DNA of 64,000 nt from Acephala macrosclerotiorum (lineage: Eukaryota; Ascomycota; Leotiomycetes; Helotiales; Mollisiaceae), in NCBI GenBank assembly GCA_014904845.1, contig MU119253.1, positions 62,001 through 126,000 of the forward strand, written 5' to 3'. Below the pieces are notes generated by a model. The model searched no databases, was not told the origin of the DNA, and was given only the letters and a program-made list of their open reading frames with translations. A program made the position numbers and the translations under genes. Positions 34,000 to 44,831 of the stretch are shown here, piece after piece (position 1 is the first letter of the stretch; every line of letters starts with the position of its first letter).

Positions 34000-36153
34000 T
34001 TTGGAGGACGAGGAGGAATACCATGAGCAAGCATTTTATTTGCATCTCGATACGACATCGACTTTCCTATCGAACACGACAGCGACAAACAAATCGACAG
34101 ACACATCAACATACCAGGCGTTCGGCATATTAGTTTGGATTTGGATTTGCATATACCTTCTCGCATTATTGCACAGTACAGGCATTTGGAACGGGACATT
34201 CGGATCTGGACATGGTTAGGAAGTACACGAGACCCATGAATATTTATACCACTGCTCAGTATCGGCTGAGCATTTCATACCTGGCTTGAGATCTAAAGAG
34301 ACTAAAAGTCTCAAAGGATTATTGCTTGAGGGGAAGGAGGGAGGGGAATTGTATATAGATGGAACACGTTAGCCTAGGATTAGAATAAAATGGGTGGATA
34401 TAATTGAAGCTTTCAACACTACAGACACCTCTCACAGGGTGAACATTGAATCTGGGCCCGGAAACTGGAGATGAGGATGAGTGGGTAAGATACGAATACC
34501 CTTTCCCGATGGCGACAGGATTGGGAATTCATTCCCTGAAGTCTCAGGCTTCTCCTCTTTAGCAAGTCGTTGTCAAGTTTGATTTGCTGTCAAGTCTGTC
34601 ATTGCTGTCATTCATTCTCATTAACAAGGAACAACAAACAAATAAACCTTTGTTTCTGCCCGCGGCAGCAGCTTGATGCGTTTGCTAGGGAATTTCCTTT
34701 CAAAGTCTCTGCATCCTAGAGTCATTCTACTGAGGTCTTCGCCCCGTTTCTGTCTTGCATACTCCCATAAAAGTTATTCACGCATTGGATAGTTTTTCGT
34801 ACGCACTCTTCAACATCAACGAGGTGCTTTGTACTCATTACCCCGCATTCTATCCCTTCAGATTTAGCTCAGTGGGGTGATTGATCACTTTGAGCCAGCA
34901 AGATTTTCACACATCTGTGATTAGCGAAGATGAGTCACTGCATTTTCTTCATGGAGCACGAGCGAGTAGGAGGATGTAAAGACGTTCTGCAAACCAGCTT
35001 CAAGTTTAAAGTCAACCACTGAGCCCCACTCAAAAATGATGTCCTTGGCAGACTTTACCGTTTTATGGAGGATGACCATAGAGGCGTCACGCTCACTCAT
35101 TCTCGGCCTCTTGCCTTAACTTTTGGGCGCCTGAGATGCTCTTTGCTTCGTCTCACTTCTCGTAGCGTTTTTTGTCATCAAATTTGATTATGTTGTCATT
35201 TCTTTTCTTCTGGCCGACTTTTGCTACCAAGTTGGTTTATTTGTTGCCATCGCTTCGTGTTACGAGAAGCCCTGAAAAGCACAGACTTTTGAAACCAGGC
35301 TCGTTAGCGGAATCATCTGGAACCATAAATTAACAAGTCCATCTGGCCAGCGTTCGGAGCCCGATACCAAAAAACTGGTAAACCTCTTTCCAAAGTTCTA
35401 GAGTCGCAAAGTACTTTTACTAATGTAAAGTCGTTGCCTTGTCACACACACACGGAGATGTCTAGGTGTTCCCTTTGAAATGAGGGCTTGAAAAATCACC
35501 TAAACGTGTTGTATCCCTGAACTGAGAGACTGCAAACGAAAAATGTCATCATATCCCAAATCGACGATCTTTATGTAGTCGAAGTAGGCCGAGAAAGTTC
35601 GATCAGGCCTGAAAGATTCAGCAAGCCGTGCTATTGTTCTCGCCTCAGCTATGCAATCAGGAGTTCGCTTAGGCAAGGCAAGCCCCTGAGTACCTCCGCA
35701 GGCTTTAATTTATCTCGCCCTCAACAAATTGACTTTTTTTTGAAGTTCTAGAGGGTTCTGAATTCTTGCGATAGTTTCGAGTGCCCCAGGCATGATGGGC
35801 TATCAACGATATTAGAGCAGGCTGCGATCCGATTTTTACTCATTCCAATCTTGCGCAGTTATATCAAGGCCAAAAATCATCTTCCAAGTGGTCCCAGGAG
35901 CAGATAAACTTGGTGTTGTCCTCCTGCAATGCAATTTGGAACCTCGATGCCGAGAATAGGCGGCTTCTCTGAAATATGCCGATCGTGAGCGACATCCCAC
36001 TTTTACCACACGCCGTAAGTTGGCCGTTGGCCCTCCGGACATGGGAATATGGAGATCAAGATTGCAACGAGCTTTATCTGAGTTTACCAGAAGATCATCA
36101 GATACGTATCAGGGCAAACCTTTTTCTACTTATTGTGTCACACCAGAATCATC
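34000..36153. other. 2.1-kb gene-free region
   Basis: Between the large disordered protein and the dipeptidase. Only short frames. Holds a short CA run near 35440 and a T run near 35735. The dipeptidase promoter should lie toward the right end. Confidence 0.45.
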
Positions 36154-37734
36154 ATGGATGATCGTATCTTAACCCGTCGGCGTACTGAAAATACCCCTCC
36201 TTCCCCAGACTTAGCGCAAACATCGAATTCCATTCAGCCTCAAAGAACAGGATTCTCCGCTGTTAAACAATGGCTCATTGTCCTTCTTCCTATATCATGT
36301 GCTTTTTTATTCGTGTGGCGGAGCTACCCCACAGAAAAGGCCATAAACCCTCTGGACTACAAGTCTCGCGCACAAAAGCTTATGGAGACTACTCCTTTAA
36401 TTGATGGACATAATGATTTGCCCTACCTGCTCAGGTTGGAGTTGAAGAACAAGATTTATGACACTACAAAGTTTACGTTTCGGGAAGGCAAGAATCTCCT
36501 ACTCTCTCGTCATATTGCCTCCTGACAGTCAAATTGAATAGGATTGGCAAGCCATACAGACTTGGAGCGTCTGAAAGCGGGCCGTATTAGAGGCCAGTTC
36601 TGGTCAGTTTTTGTTGAGGTGAAAAGCGAAAAAGCAAAGTTTTGGCCGTGCTCAAAGCTGATTGAAGTAGTGTCCAGATATCTCCTCCCTCGATGACCCA
36701 AACGTAAGTCAGATATCAGAAATTTACCTACAAGACTAACTTTGGATCGAAGCACAACGTAAGAGACACTCTCGAGCAAATCGATGTAGCGAAAAGATTC
36801 ATTGCCGAGTATCCCGAATTACACTACTGCGAGTCTTCTTCCTGCGCCATCTCTGCTTTCAAAGCTGGAAGCATAGCTTCAATGCTCGGAGCGGAGGGGT
36901 TACACCAAGTTGGCTCAGCTATCGGAGTTATCCGTCAGTTCTTTGATCTCGGAGTGCGGTACATAACTCTAACCCACAATTGCGACAATCCTTTTGCGAC
37001 TGCTGCTTCAACAGTCACTGCTACTGGGAAAGATGGAGGTCTTACGGAGTTTGGTCAAGCAGCAGTCGTCGAGATGAATCGGCTTGGCATGATGGTTGAC
37101 CTCAGCCATGTCAGCCACAAGACTATGCGAGATGTCCTTGACATCACTAAATCCCCAGTTATGTTCTCTCATTCTGCTTGTTATGCATTGGCAAGGAACT
37201 ACAGAAATGTTCCGGATGATGTGCTAGAAAGACTGAGAGAAAATGGAGGCGTGATTATGGTGTTTTTCGTGAAACGCTTCCTTAATTCTGAGCATCCTGA
37301 CATGGCCGACATGGAAACAGCGATGGATCACATCTTTCATGTTGCAAAAGTTGCAGGCTGGGATCATGTTGGAATTGGTAGGTTCATTCAAGATTTCCAA
37401 AGGCCTAAAAGCGTACTAAATCTTCTCAGGTGCGGACTTCGACGGTACAGTCACTCTGGCTGATGGTATTGATGATGTCTCTGCCTATCCGCTCTTGATC
37501 GAGAGCATCCTACGCCGGGGAGCAACGGATGAACAAGTCAGGAAATTGCTGGGAGAGAATATTTTGCGAGTGTGGGCGCAGAATGAAGAAGTTGCTGCTC
37601 GGCTGCAGCATATCGACCAGGTTAAGCCTGTAGAAGATGTCTGGGATGGTCGGAAGTGGACGAGATGGGACAATCCTTTGCCGGTTATGATACCAGGTAA
37701 TCTGGACCGAATTAGGGCTCAGAATTATTTGTGA
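36154..37734 (+). CDS. Membrane dipeptidase (peptidase family M19)
   Basis: Five exons: 36154-36487, 36542-36618, 36671-36703, 36753-37377, 37430-37734; 457 residues. Intron 1 appears to be GC-AG (GCAAGA donor); exon 3 is only 33 nt. An N-terminal cytoplasmic stretch is followed by a signal anchor ([16 protein letters not shown], about residues 43-58), predicting a type II membrane protein. Zinc-site motifs of M19 are visible: [38 protein letters not shown] and, across the last intron, GADFDG. The family hydrolyses dipeptides, including D-containing ones. A permease, a D-amino-acid-oxidase-like gene and an amidohydrolase follow downstream, so extracellular peptide use is a sensible role. Confidence 0.9.
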
Positions 37735-38149
37735 AATACAAGACATGTAGGGATGAGAGCGATCAAAAGAAAACTTCTCCGCCTGGAAGAAAGAGCGTGG
37801 ACATATCGAGGATGTTGATAATTTTATTTGATATCGCCTGAACTTCATCGGCATGATTTCATATTAATGTGAGCCCTTCTATGTCGAAGTCGAATTTTTA
37901 CTCATGCCGGTGGGAGGAAGTCGGTCGTTTCGTAAGGCCAGCATTGTCGATCTTTCGTCGCCGTCGGAGATATGCGGAACTTACAAAGCCTACGTACTCT
38001 TCCCAGCAGTCTTCTTCATGTGGATTTTGATGTTTGGAAAGAAGTAATTACTCTACAATCCCCTTCGAGGAACGTTATTACTCATTACATTCTAAATCTT
38101 CGAGGTGCCCAAATCCGTTTACTTATTCGTACATATGGCTAATTTATCT
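37735..38149. other. Convergent intergenic region
   Basis: 3' ends of dipeptidase (plus) and permease (minus) meet here. No gene; a few A/T-rich stretches that could serve for polyadenylation. Confidence 0.45.
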
Positions 38150-39942
38150 TCAGAAAAGCTTATTGAACGACTTCTCAACCAATGGAACCTTTTTCTCGGA
38201 CTCTGCTGCCACAAACTCCTGCTCTTCGTCATCAATTGCCTGCTTCCCACTGAAAATATCCGCTTCTCCAGCCTTCACAAAGCTCGTCTTCTTGTACACC
38301 TTCCAGAAAACATAAGTTGCAATGAAGAAGAATACCCCAAAGTAAGACGAGATGAAATCAGCTGCATTAAATGCTCCCGGCCAGAAAATGTAAAAACCAT
38401 TGAAGAACATTATGACAAATGCGAAACCGAACCCAAAATAGGAAATATAGGGTTGCAATCCAAATGGTGTCCTGAAGTACAAAGCATCAAGTCCGACCTG
38501 CTTGACCACAGCCGCTCTGAACCGGATATAGGTGACGAAGATGATCATGTACGTGATCAGGAAGGAAACAGTCGAGAGGTTAATGAACCATCCAAGGACA
38601 ACGTTGGTCGAACTTGTTGCATTTAAAAAGCTGATACAAGATACAGCAGCAACAACGGCCAAAGCATAAATGGGAACGCCGTTGCTGAGACATTTCTTGA
38701 AGATTGCCGGTGCTTTGCCGTTGATCGAGAGTGCGTAAAGAGTACGAGTAGATGCATACACATATGCATTACCACAACTCCAAGCAGACGTCAACACAAC
38801 GGCGTTGACAAGATTTGCAAGTCCGTTGATTCCGTGAGATCGTAGGCCAAGGACCCATGGCGAGGCTGCCGATCCACTGGCACCGGTAGAGATTGACTCA
38901 AGGAGGGCGGGGTTGTCGGCGGGGCAGATGATTCCAAGTGCCAAAGTTCCCACGATATAAAATAGTCCGAGACGGAAATAGATTTTCTTCGTCGCTCTTG
39001 GGATCACAACTCGTGGATTTTGAACCTCAGCACTGGTCATCATAACCACGTCAGGTCCACCGCAGGCAAACCCCGCGTAAATCAATACACGCCAAAAGCC
39101 CAAGAATCGCCCAAGAGTATCCTTCTCCAGGTATTCCTTCATTGGCTGCTCCCAGTATCGAAAGCCATACCGGTCGTGCTGAGGGTTCCCACCCAACATA
39201 GTTATGAAAGTCGCTGCGAGTAGGCCGAGCATAAGGAGGATCTTGAAAGATGCCGTAACGAATTCCACCTCCCCGTAGTATTTGACCGCAACCAAGTTGA
39301 GAATGAGGGATATTCCAAGCGTAAGAAGAATGTACCAACCAGGGTTAGTTTTGTCGTCCCAGAAAGAGATGACCGACACACATCCAGTAAAGTCGGAACA
39401 AACAAGCATTAGTGCACCGTAAAAATAAATCCACCCTCCAGCAAATCCAAGAGCAGGATCGACCTAAACCCAGGAACTCATAATTAGCAATTTTCTTTCG
39501 AAGTGGTGTCCCAATAGTTTCGGGACATTCAGGACTTTTGAAACAAAGAGGAAAGGTCAAGACTCACGTATCTCTCCGCGAATTGAAAGATTGATCCTCT
39601 GACGGGGAGCCACGAACACATTTCAGCAGCAGCCATGAATAATGGCCAAAGGACGAAGATGCTGAAGAAGGTAAATCCAAGGAACACACTTAGAGGACCA
39701 GATCGGGCCAGAGCGGACCCGATTCCAACGAACATTCCAGTGCCAATCGAGGACCCTATCGTGATGAGCTGCATATGGCGCGAGCTGAGACCTCGAACTG
39801 TCTTGCCGAACTTCTGTTCCGCATCTTGGGATATTTCCGCATATCGAAAGTCTCCTTGAGGAACTTCGACTATCGAGGCGGCGCCGCTGGATTGGGAGCG
39901 TTCGAGATCAGCACCCTCGGTGTCCTTTCCTGGGAGCCCCAT
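38150..39942 (-). CDS. Amino-acid permease (APC superfamily, YAT type)
   Basis: Exons 39942-39568 and 39463-38150 (104-bp intron, GTGAGT donor, TTTAG acceptor) give 562 residues. The entry motif of fungal permeases is clear: GKTVRGLSSRHMQLITIGSSIGTGMFVGIG, with the GSSIGTG loop of TM1. Twelve hydrophobic segments can be counted, among them YILLTLGISLILNLVAV, ILLMLGLLAATFITML, RVLIYAGFACGGPDVVMMT, LGLFYIVGTLALGIIC, YALAVVAAVSCISFL and FGVFFFIATYVFWKVY. Family members take up amino acids with protons at the plasma membrane. The C-terminal tail is acidic. The upstream region contains clustered GATA cores and a CCCCGC tract, consistent with nitrogen and carbon control. Confidence 0.9.
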
Positions 39943-40335
39943 GGTGAGTCTGCTGTTGGAAGCGTTGATAGATGATCAGACCGTTGACCCAAGAAGCCCG
40001 CAGCTTCAGCAAGATAATTGACAGGTTCGAAAAAAGCAACAAAGCTTAACGGGATATTTTGCGTCAAGTGAGCCGCGAACTATATGGGGAAGCTGAGCCT
40101 CCGAGGGTGTCATGTTGACTATCATAGGTTCGGTGTTCATCATCTCTATAGGAAAAGAGAGGGACCAAGACATTTGGCAGTATCTCCCCCATTGTTGTCC
40201 TCGCTTAAGTCCCAACCGGCAAGAATTGATCTAGCCGATGTCCACCAACACCCACTTATCACAAACAGAGCCCATCAAATTGCGCTCGGTCACTTCATCC
40301 ACTCGGCGTCTTCTCACACAATTGTGGAGAAGGAG

Positions 40336-40377
40336 CTTATCTTACCGGCCTCAAAGTTATCTGATAAGAGTTGATAG
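40336..40377. promoter_or_regulatory. Cluster of GATA-factor sites upstream of permease
   Basis: Four GATA cores within 42 bp: CTTATC at 40336, the near-palindrome TTATCTGATAA at 40357-40367 (two cores), and TGATAG at 40372. They lie about 400 bp upstream of the permease ATG. HGATAR pairs are the binding sites of AreA/NIT2-type nitrogen regulators; regulation here is inferred. Confidence 0.5.
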
Positions 40378-40810
40378 TCGAGAGTGGGCTTTGGTCTCTT
40401 GATATGCTCCCCTCCTCGGAACACTGCCCTGAAAATTATGGTTGGCAATTAATCTGAACCAGATCCAAGTTATATTCGGTAGATTAAACAATCAGACAAG
40501 TGAATGGAGTGTAAGCAGACGCCTAATCATCGATGGGGGAGAAAATGAACCTGGAACGAAGGACATGGAGAGGCTCGGGGATCAAAAGATGACTTTACTT
40601 TTGGACATAATGGTTAAACTTTTGAAGCACTCTATGTGACACAAAGTACTTTGCACCGACGATCATTATGTAGAACATGCAGCAGAGAATTTGATCACTC
40701 GAGCTTCAACTCGGGCCTGCCTCACTGAAGTTTTAGCGATCTCCAGGCTGCTCACCATAACCGATTCAGGGGCCCAACCACTGAAATTCAGGACGGCTCA
40801 CTGTAAAATT

Positions 40811-40845
40811 TACCCCGCACTACCCCGCCCCGCCCCGCCCCGCAC
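40811..40845. promoter_or_regulatory. Tandem CCCCGC motifs
   Basis: Five CCCCGC words in 35 bp. CCCCGC is the reverse complement of the SYGGRG consensus bound by CreA/Mig1-type carbon repressors. Position is about 870 bp upstream of the permease ATG and just past the oxidase stop. It may alternatively be a simple repeat. Confidence 0.35.
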
Positions 40846-41078
40846 CTCTTATCCCTGTTTAGTATCTTCAATGAGGTAAATACCTAAACTTTTCTGTCAA
40901 CTTAGTTCTGTAATTGTATCGAATGATTCTTCCATTGATGAGTTCATCACCCGTTCATCGAGTCAGTTCTAGGACGGATTGCCTAGTGATGTTGGGGCTT
41001 CAACAGCAACTGAATTAGGTAGAGGTAAATATTTCCAAAGCCAGCACTTGATCCCTCTATTGACGTTCGTACTGGGCT

Positions 41079-42309
41079 TTATATCGCCGACTTCACAGTG
41101 GGTATTCTCTCCCCATACAACATTCTCACAACTTCCTCGGCAATGCCCCAAGAGAGCTCAAATCCTCTTCCACCAGCACCGTATGCATGGATGATCTTAC
41201 GACTTGCATCCTCCTGCCCGGCCCATTCAACCTCGAGCCTCAAGCCTCCTCTTCTAGTTGGTCTCCTTCCAACAATGTCCTCGATAACGTCAAATTTTCC
41301 TTCCGCATTCAGAATTTGTGGGAACATCTTTGCAACTTTATCAAGTATTTCATCACGAGTTGCCAAAGAAGCATCTGAAGTCCAGTCATCGGGCTCTTTT
41401 GTACCCCCAACAATTGTACCGCCATGGAGTGGACGAGGAATTACGAAAGACCACGTCCCATCCGAATTTTGTTGAGTGATAGTTCGATCGCAAGGGTTTG
41501 AGACGAGACATGTTTGACCTGTTTATCTGTCAATTGACGAGAGTCTAGTCCGAGGGTCTTGCGAATTCTACCTCGAGTTATGAAAACATTTGGATCTCCA
41601 AAACCGAATCCTGAACAATTCACAATTGTATGGACATTGACGACCATGGCAAAGACATCCTCGATGCTACTCAGATTGTGTCGTCTCGTTTTGCCGCCCT
41701 TCAGTATGAATTTTCTGAGAAGATGCGCGCAATAGACTGGCGAGTTCAAGCACCACGTTCGATACTTCGCGCCCCAAACAACGCCTTGTGGCAGCTCCGC
41801 CTTTTCCAATAACCTGAATCCATTTATATTCGCATATCCGCCTCGAAGCTCCAAATATGAGTCTGATGGTGTTTGCAGATAATCAAACCCGTCGAGGAAG
41901 GTGATACCTGCCGCCGGCTCGACCAATGCCTCTTGCTTCAGCACTTGATAGGTCACCCTACTCAGATCATGCTCCTTGATCTCTTGGGATGATGTGGCAG
42001 GAATAGGGCGATAATGTGCACCGGCCCATGGTGATGCATAGTCAATGGATCTGTCAGAAGGAAATTCGCGAGCCACCATGAGAATATCAATTTTTGAGCC
42101 GGCTCGCTCCTGGATCCGGAGTGCGGAGGTCAATCCGAGAATGCCAGCTCTATGAAAGAGAAATCAGAACAGGCACATTCAATTAAATAAAACAATCATT
42201 GACTGGCAAACTTACCCAATCACAACAATAGTCTCCCTTTTGGCATGTCTGAATATTACGCTTGTCAAGTGCTTTCTGAGGGATTGTTATCTTACCGAAT
42301 CTCAGTCAT
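41079..42309 (-). CDS. D-amino-acid-oxidase-like FAD oxidoreductase
   Basis: Exons 42309-42296 (14 nt), 42248-42216 (33 nt), 42149-41572 and 41518-41079 give 354 residues. The two short first exons restore the dinucleotide-binding motif TIVVIGAGILGLTSAL at residues 11-26. Later motifs fit the DAO family: VNCSGFGFGDP, the segment GTWSFVIPRPLHGGTIVGGT, the Arg-containing GRRPTRRGGLRLE, and the C-terminal FAD motif HAYGAGGRGFELSWG. Length is normal for D-amino-acid or D-aspartate oxidases. The reaction would be oxidative deamination of a D-amino acid to keto acid, ammonia and H2O2. The C-terminus (SAI) is not a good peroxisomal SKL-type signal. Divergent from the amidohydrolase with 349 bp between start codons. 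Confidence 0.9.
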
Positions 42310-42658
42310 GGCGAACACAGCACCTCTTTTCGTCTGTGTCATGTACAGACTGCAGCCTCTTCTTTCCAAGGTTTCTTGAACATCATTGAAGCGCCACGAT
42401 AAGAGTCGGTGTCGGCTCCTTAGCTTTTTGCCGACTCGGCGACTCCTTCCGTTGGCAAAGGTGGGGACTCCAGGGTCGATGAAGGACGCGTTCGCCAGCC
42501 TATTCTACAGCATTCAGCGAATACCTGGGGCTTTCCTGTGAGCTCAAGAACAATCACCCACATTCCTCCAGCCTGCTGAAATCGGCAACCAGCGTTTCCA
42601 ATCTCCTAGTCTTGACGGGACAACCGAGGAGGCAAGACCCAGCTGTCGGCAACTCACA
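42310..42658. promoter_or_regulatory. Divergent promoter between oxidase and amidohydrolase
   Basis: 349 bp shared by the two start codons. Includes a GATAAG core near 42399 and, just after it, GC-rich words with the imperfect dyad GCCGACTCGGC. Common control is inferred from arrangement. Confidence 0.45.
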
Positions 42659-44209
42659 ATGCTCTACATTCACGCAACTATCATTACAGTTGACCACGAA
42701 CGGAGAATCTTTGAGGATGGCGCCATTCTTGTTATCAAGGATACCATCAAGGACATCGGCTTGACTACCGATCTCCTCGCGAGGTATCCGTCTTCTGCTA
42801 CATACAATCTTGAAAATCACATTGTCATTCCAGGCCTAATCTCGACACACATGCATGTAGTGCAGTCCATATTCCGTGGAACGGCGGATGACGTCGATCT
42901 GGTCAGCTGGATGTGCGACCGTATCTGGGTGATGCAAGGAAACATTCTTCCAGAAGAAGCCTATGCCGGTGCTCGTCTGTCTATCGCGGAGATGCTCTTG
43001 GGAGGAACAACAACTTTTCTGGAAAGCTTATGGGCGGAGCGCTATGGGTTCCACAACTTGGTAAAGGCAGTGGAGGAGTCGGGTATTCGAGGCTGTCTTG
43101 GGAAGGTAGTGATGGATGTCAATCCCGATCAACCAGCTTTTCGAACAAAGATGCATACTGGACTTGTTGAGGGCAGGGAGACTCTTAAGGCCGCAATTGA
43201 AATGTGGGAGCAGTATGATGGAGCAGCGGATGGGCGAGTGAGAGTTTGGTTCGGAGCAAGAACCCCTGGCGGAGTAACCACCGAATTTCTGCGGGAGATG
43301 TGCAAAGAAGCAAAAGAAAGGAGCATTCACATTACTATGCACTGCTTGGAAGAGCGCGCTGACAAAGAGGTTTTTGAAAACTTCAGTATGTCTCCCATGG
43401 AATATTGCGACTCTATCGGCCTCCTGTCCGACCGGGCGGTATTGATTCATATGTGCTGGGTGGAGGAACGAGATATGGAGCTATTGAGGAAAACTGGGAC
43501 GCATATCGCACATTGTCCTGCCTCAAACTTGAAACTAGGATCCGGCTTCTGCCCAGTTCCCGATCTACTAAAAGTTGGTGTCAATGTCGGAATAGGTTGT
43601 GACGGGGCGCCATGCAATAATACGCTCGATCTCTTTCAAGAAATGAGACTTGCTGCCTGGATTCACAAAGGGTACAACCTTGATCCAAAAGTAGTGTCCG
43701 CCGAAGAAGCTCTCGAAATGGCAACAATCAATGGAGCAAAAGCTCTAGGCCTCGAGGGGACAATTGGAAGTCTGGAGGTTGGGAAGAAAGCCGATTTTGT
43801 TGGCATCAAACTCAAGAGAGCGCACCAAGTTCCAAATTATGATCCTGTGGCTACTATAGTGTACGCTACAAATGCTGGGGACGTAGAATTGGTAGTTATT
43901 GATGGGAAGGTGGTGGTTGAGGACGGAAAGTTGACGACCATGGACGAGGCTTCGATAAGTAAGAATAATCGACACCCTTCCCTCTTTTCACTCTCACTTT
44001 GGAATATTCTCAAGCTCGCGATTCACTCACGAATCTTTCCCACAAAGCCTCAATAAGTCGCTGCCTTTGAGATAATCTTGATTGAAAAGTTGCTGACCCT
44101 GTGGTGATTAGTGAAAGAAGGGATTGCCGCAGGTGCAGCAGTTATTTCAAGATCTGGTCTGGCTAAGCAGATCGTCCCCAAATGGCCGGTAGTTCGCGAT
44201 CGTGGTTGA
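42659..44209 (+). CDS. Amidohydrolase of the MTA/SAH deaminase - chlorohydrolase (TRZ/ATZ) group
   Basis: Exons 42659-43958 and 44112-44209 give 465 residues. The 153-bp intron (GTAAGA donor, CTGAC branch, GATTAG acceptor) must be removed, or the C-terminus reads into low-complexity sequence. Metal-site residues of the superfamily are in place: H64 and H66 in STHMHV, H228 in TMHCLE, H264 in LIHMCW, D315 in GCDGAPCN. HCPASNLKL at 285-293 is the substrate-pocket signature of 5-methylthioadenosine/S-adenosylhomocysteine deaminases and related enzymes. The exact substrate cannot be read off; cytosolic deamination or dechlorination of a heterocycle or guanidine-type amide is likely. The shared promoter with the oxidase suggests a joint nitrogen-release role. 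Confidence 0.88.
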
Positions 44210-44831
44210 TTTACAGTTGCACAGTTTCGCAAGAAATCCTACGGAATTCTCTCAAATCTGGCCTATTGCTTATCTCCCTTCTTTTATGATGTTTTATCTT
44301 CATTGAAATGGTTCGATCGTCTCTCTCGTATGAGATCCAGTGAGCTAATAAGGGCACTCGGCTGCGCATCAGGGGTTCGCTTAATATAACATGCAGCCAG
44401 CAATTCTTGATGTTCCACCCTTTCAGATCGTTAAAGAAGTTCTTTCTACACTAGATCCGAATGAGTATTGAACTTTGGTACGTGAAATGGGTTTCGAAGT
44501 AACGCCCTGATCAATTACAAGAAGGGGCTAACGTGAGTGTCTGCAAACTTTTCATAATTTGCCTCCTCGGTCCACCGCTCCCCTCGCTGAAAGTAGAATC
44601 TTAGAGGACAATGAAATCATTAATAGGTTTAGGTGGGGACATAAGTGAGCTTGTTGGCTGATATTTAGAAGAAAATTCCCGTGATGTGAAACCTTAGTTT
44701 CTTTTGCGTGGCTTGCTGGGTGGCTTGGTGACTGAAATTCAGCCGCAGCTATTTTGAGACTGTCTCGTATCTCGCAACAACATCCTCTGTCTCTCCTCGC
44801 AATTATCTCATTGGCATTGAGACAACCAAAA
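44210..44831. other. Intergenic region
   Basis: No gene; leader of the DUF300 gene at the right end. The minus frame at 44552-44896 is a shadow. Confidence 0.45.

Larger units (their letters stand above)
39943..41078. other. Permease upstream region
   Basis: 1.1 kb with no gene, between the permease start and the 3' end of the oxidase gene (both minus strand). Holds the two motif clusters listed separately. Confidence 0.5.

Noticed and set aside
33401..34045. 214-codon minus-strand open frame
   Set aside because: Antisense to the 3' end of the disordered protein; no domain, low-complexity.
33959..34219. Alternative C-terminal exon of the disordered protein with a hydrophobic tail
   Set aside because: A plausible acceptor (TTTTTGCAG) exists, but the donor is weak (GTGGGG) and the unspliced end WGVDLTDVPVFLQRV looks conserved.
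38105..38626. 173-codon plus-strand open frame
   Set aside because: Lies antisense to the permease C-terminus, which has clear transmembrane and family motifs.
41079..41090. Peroxisomal targeting signal on the D-amino-acid-oxidase-like protein
   Set aside because: The C-terminus is SAI, which does not fit the SKL-type consensus, although family members are often peroxisomal.
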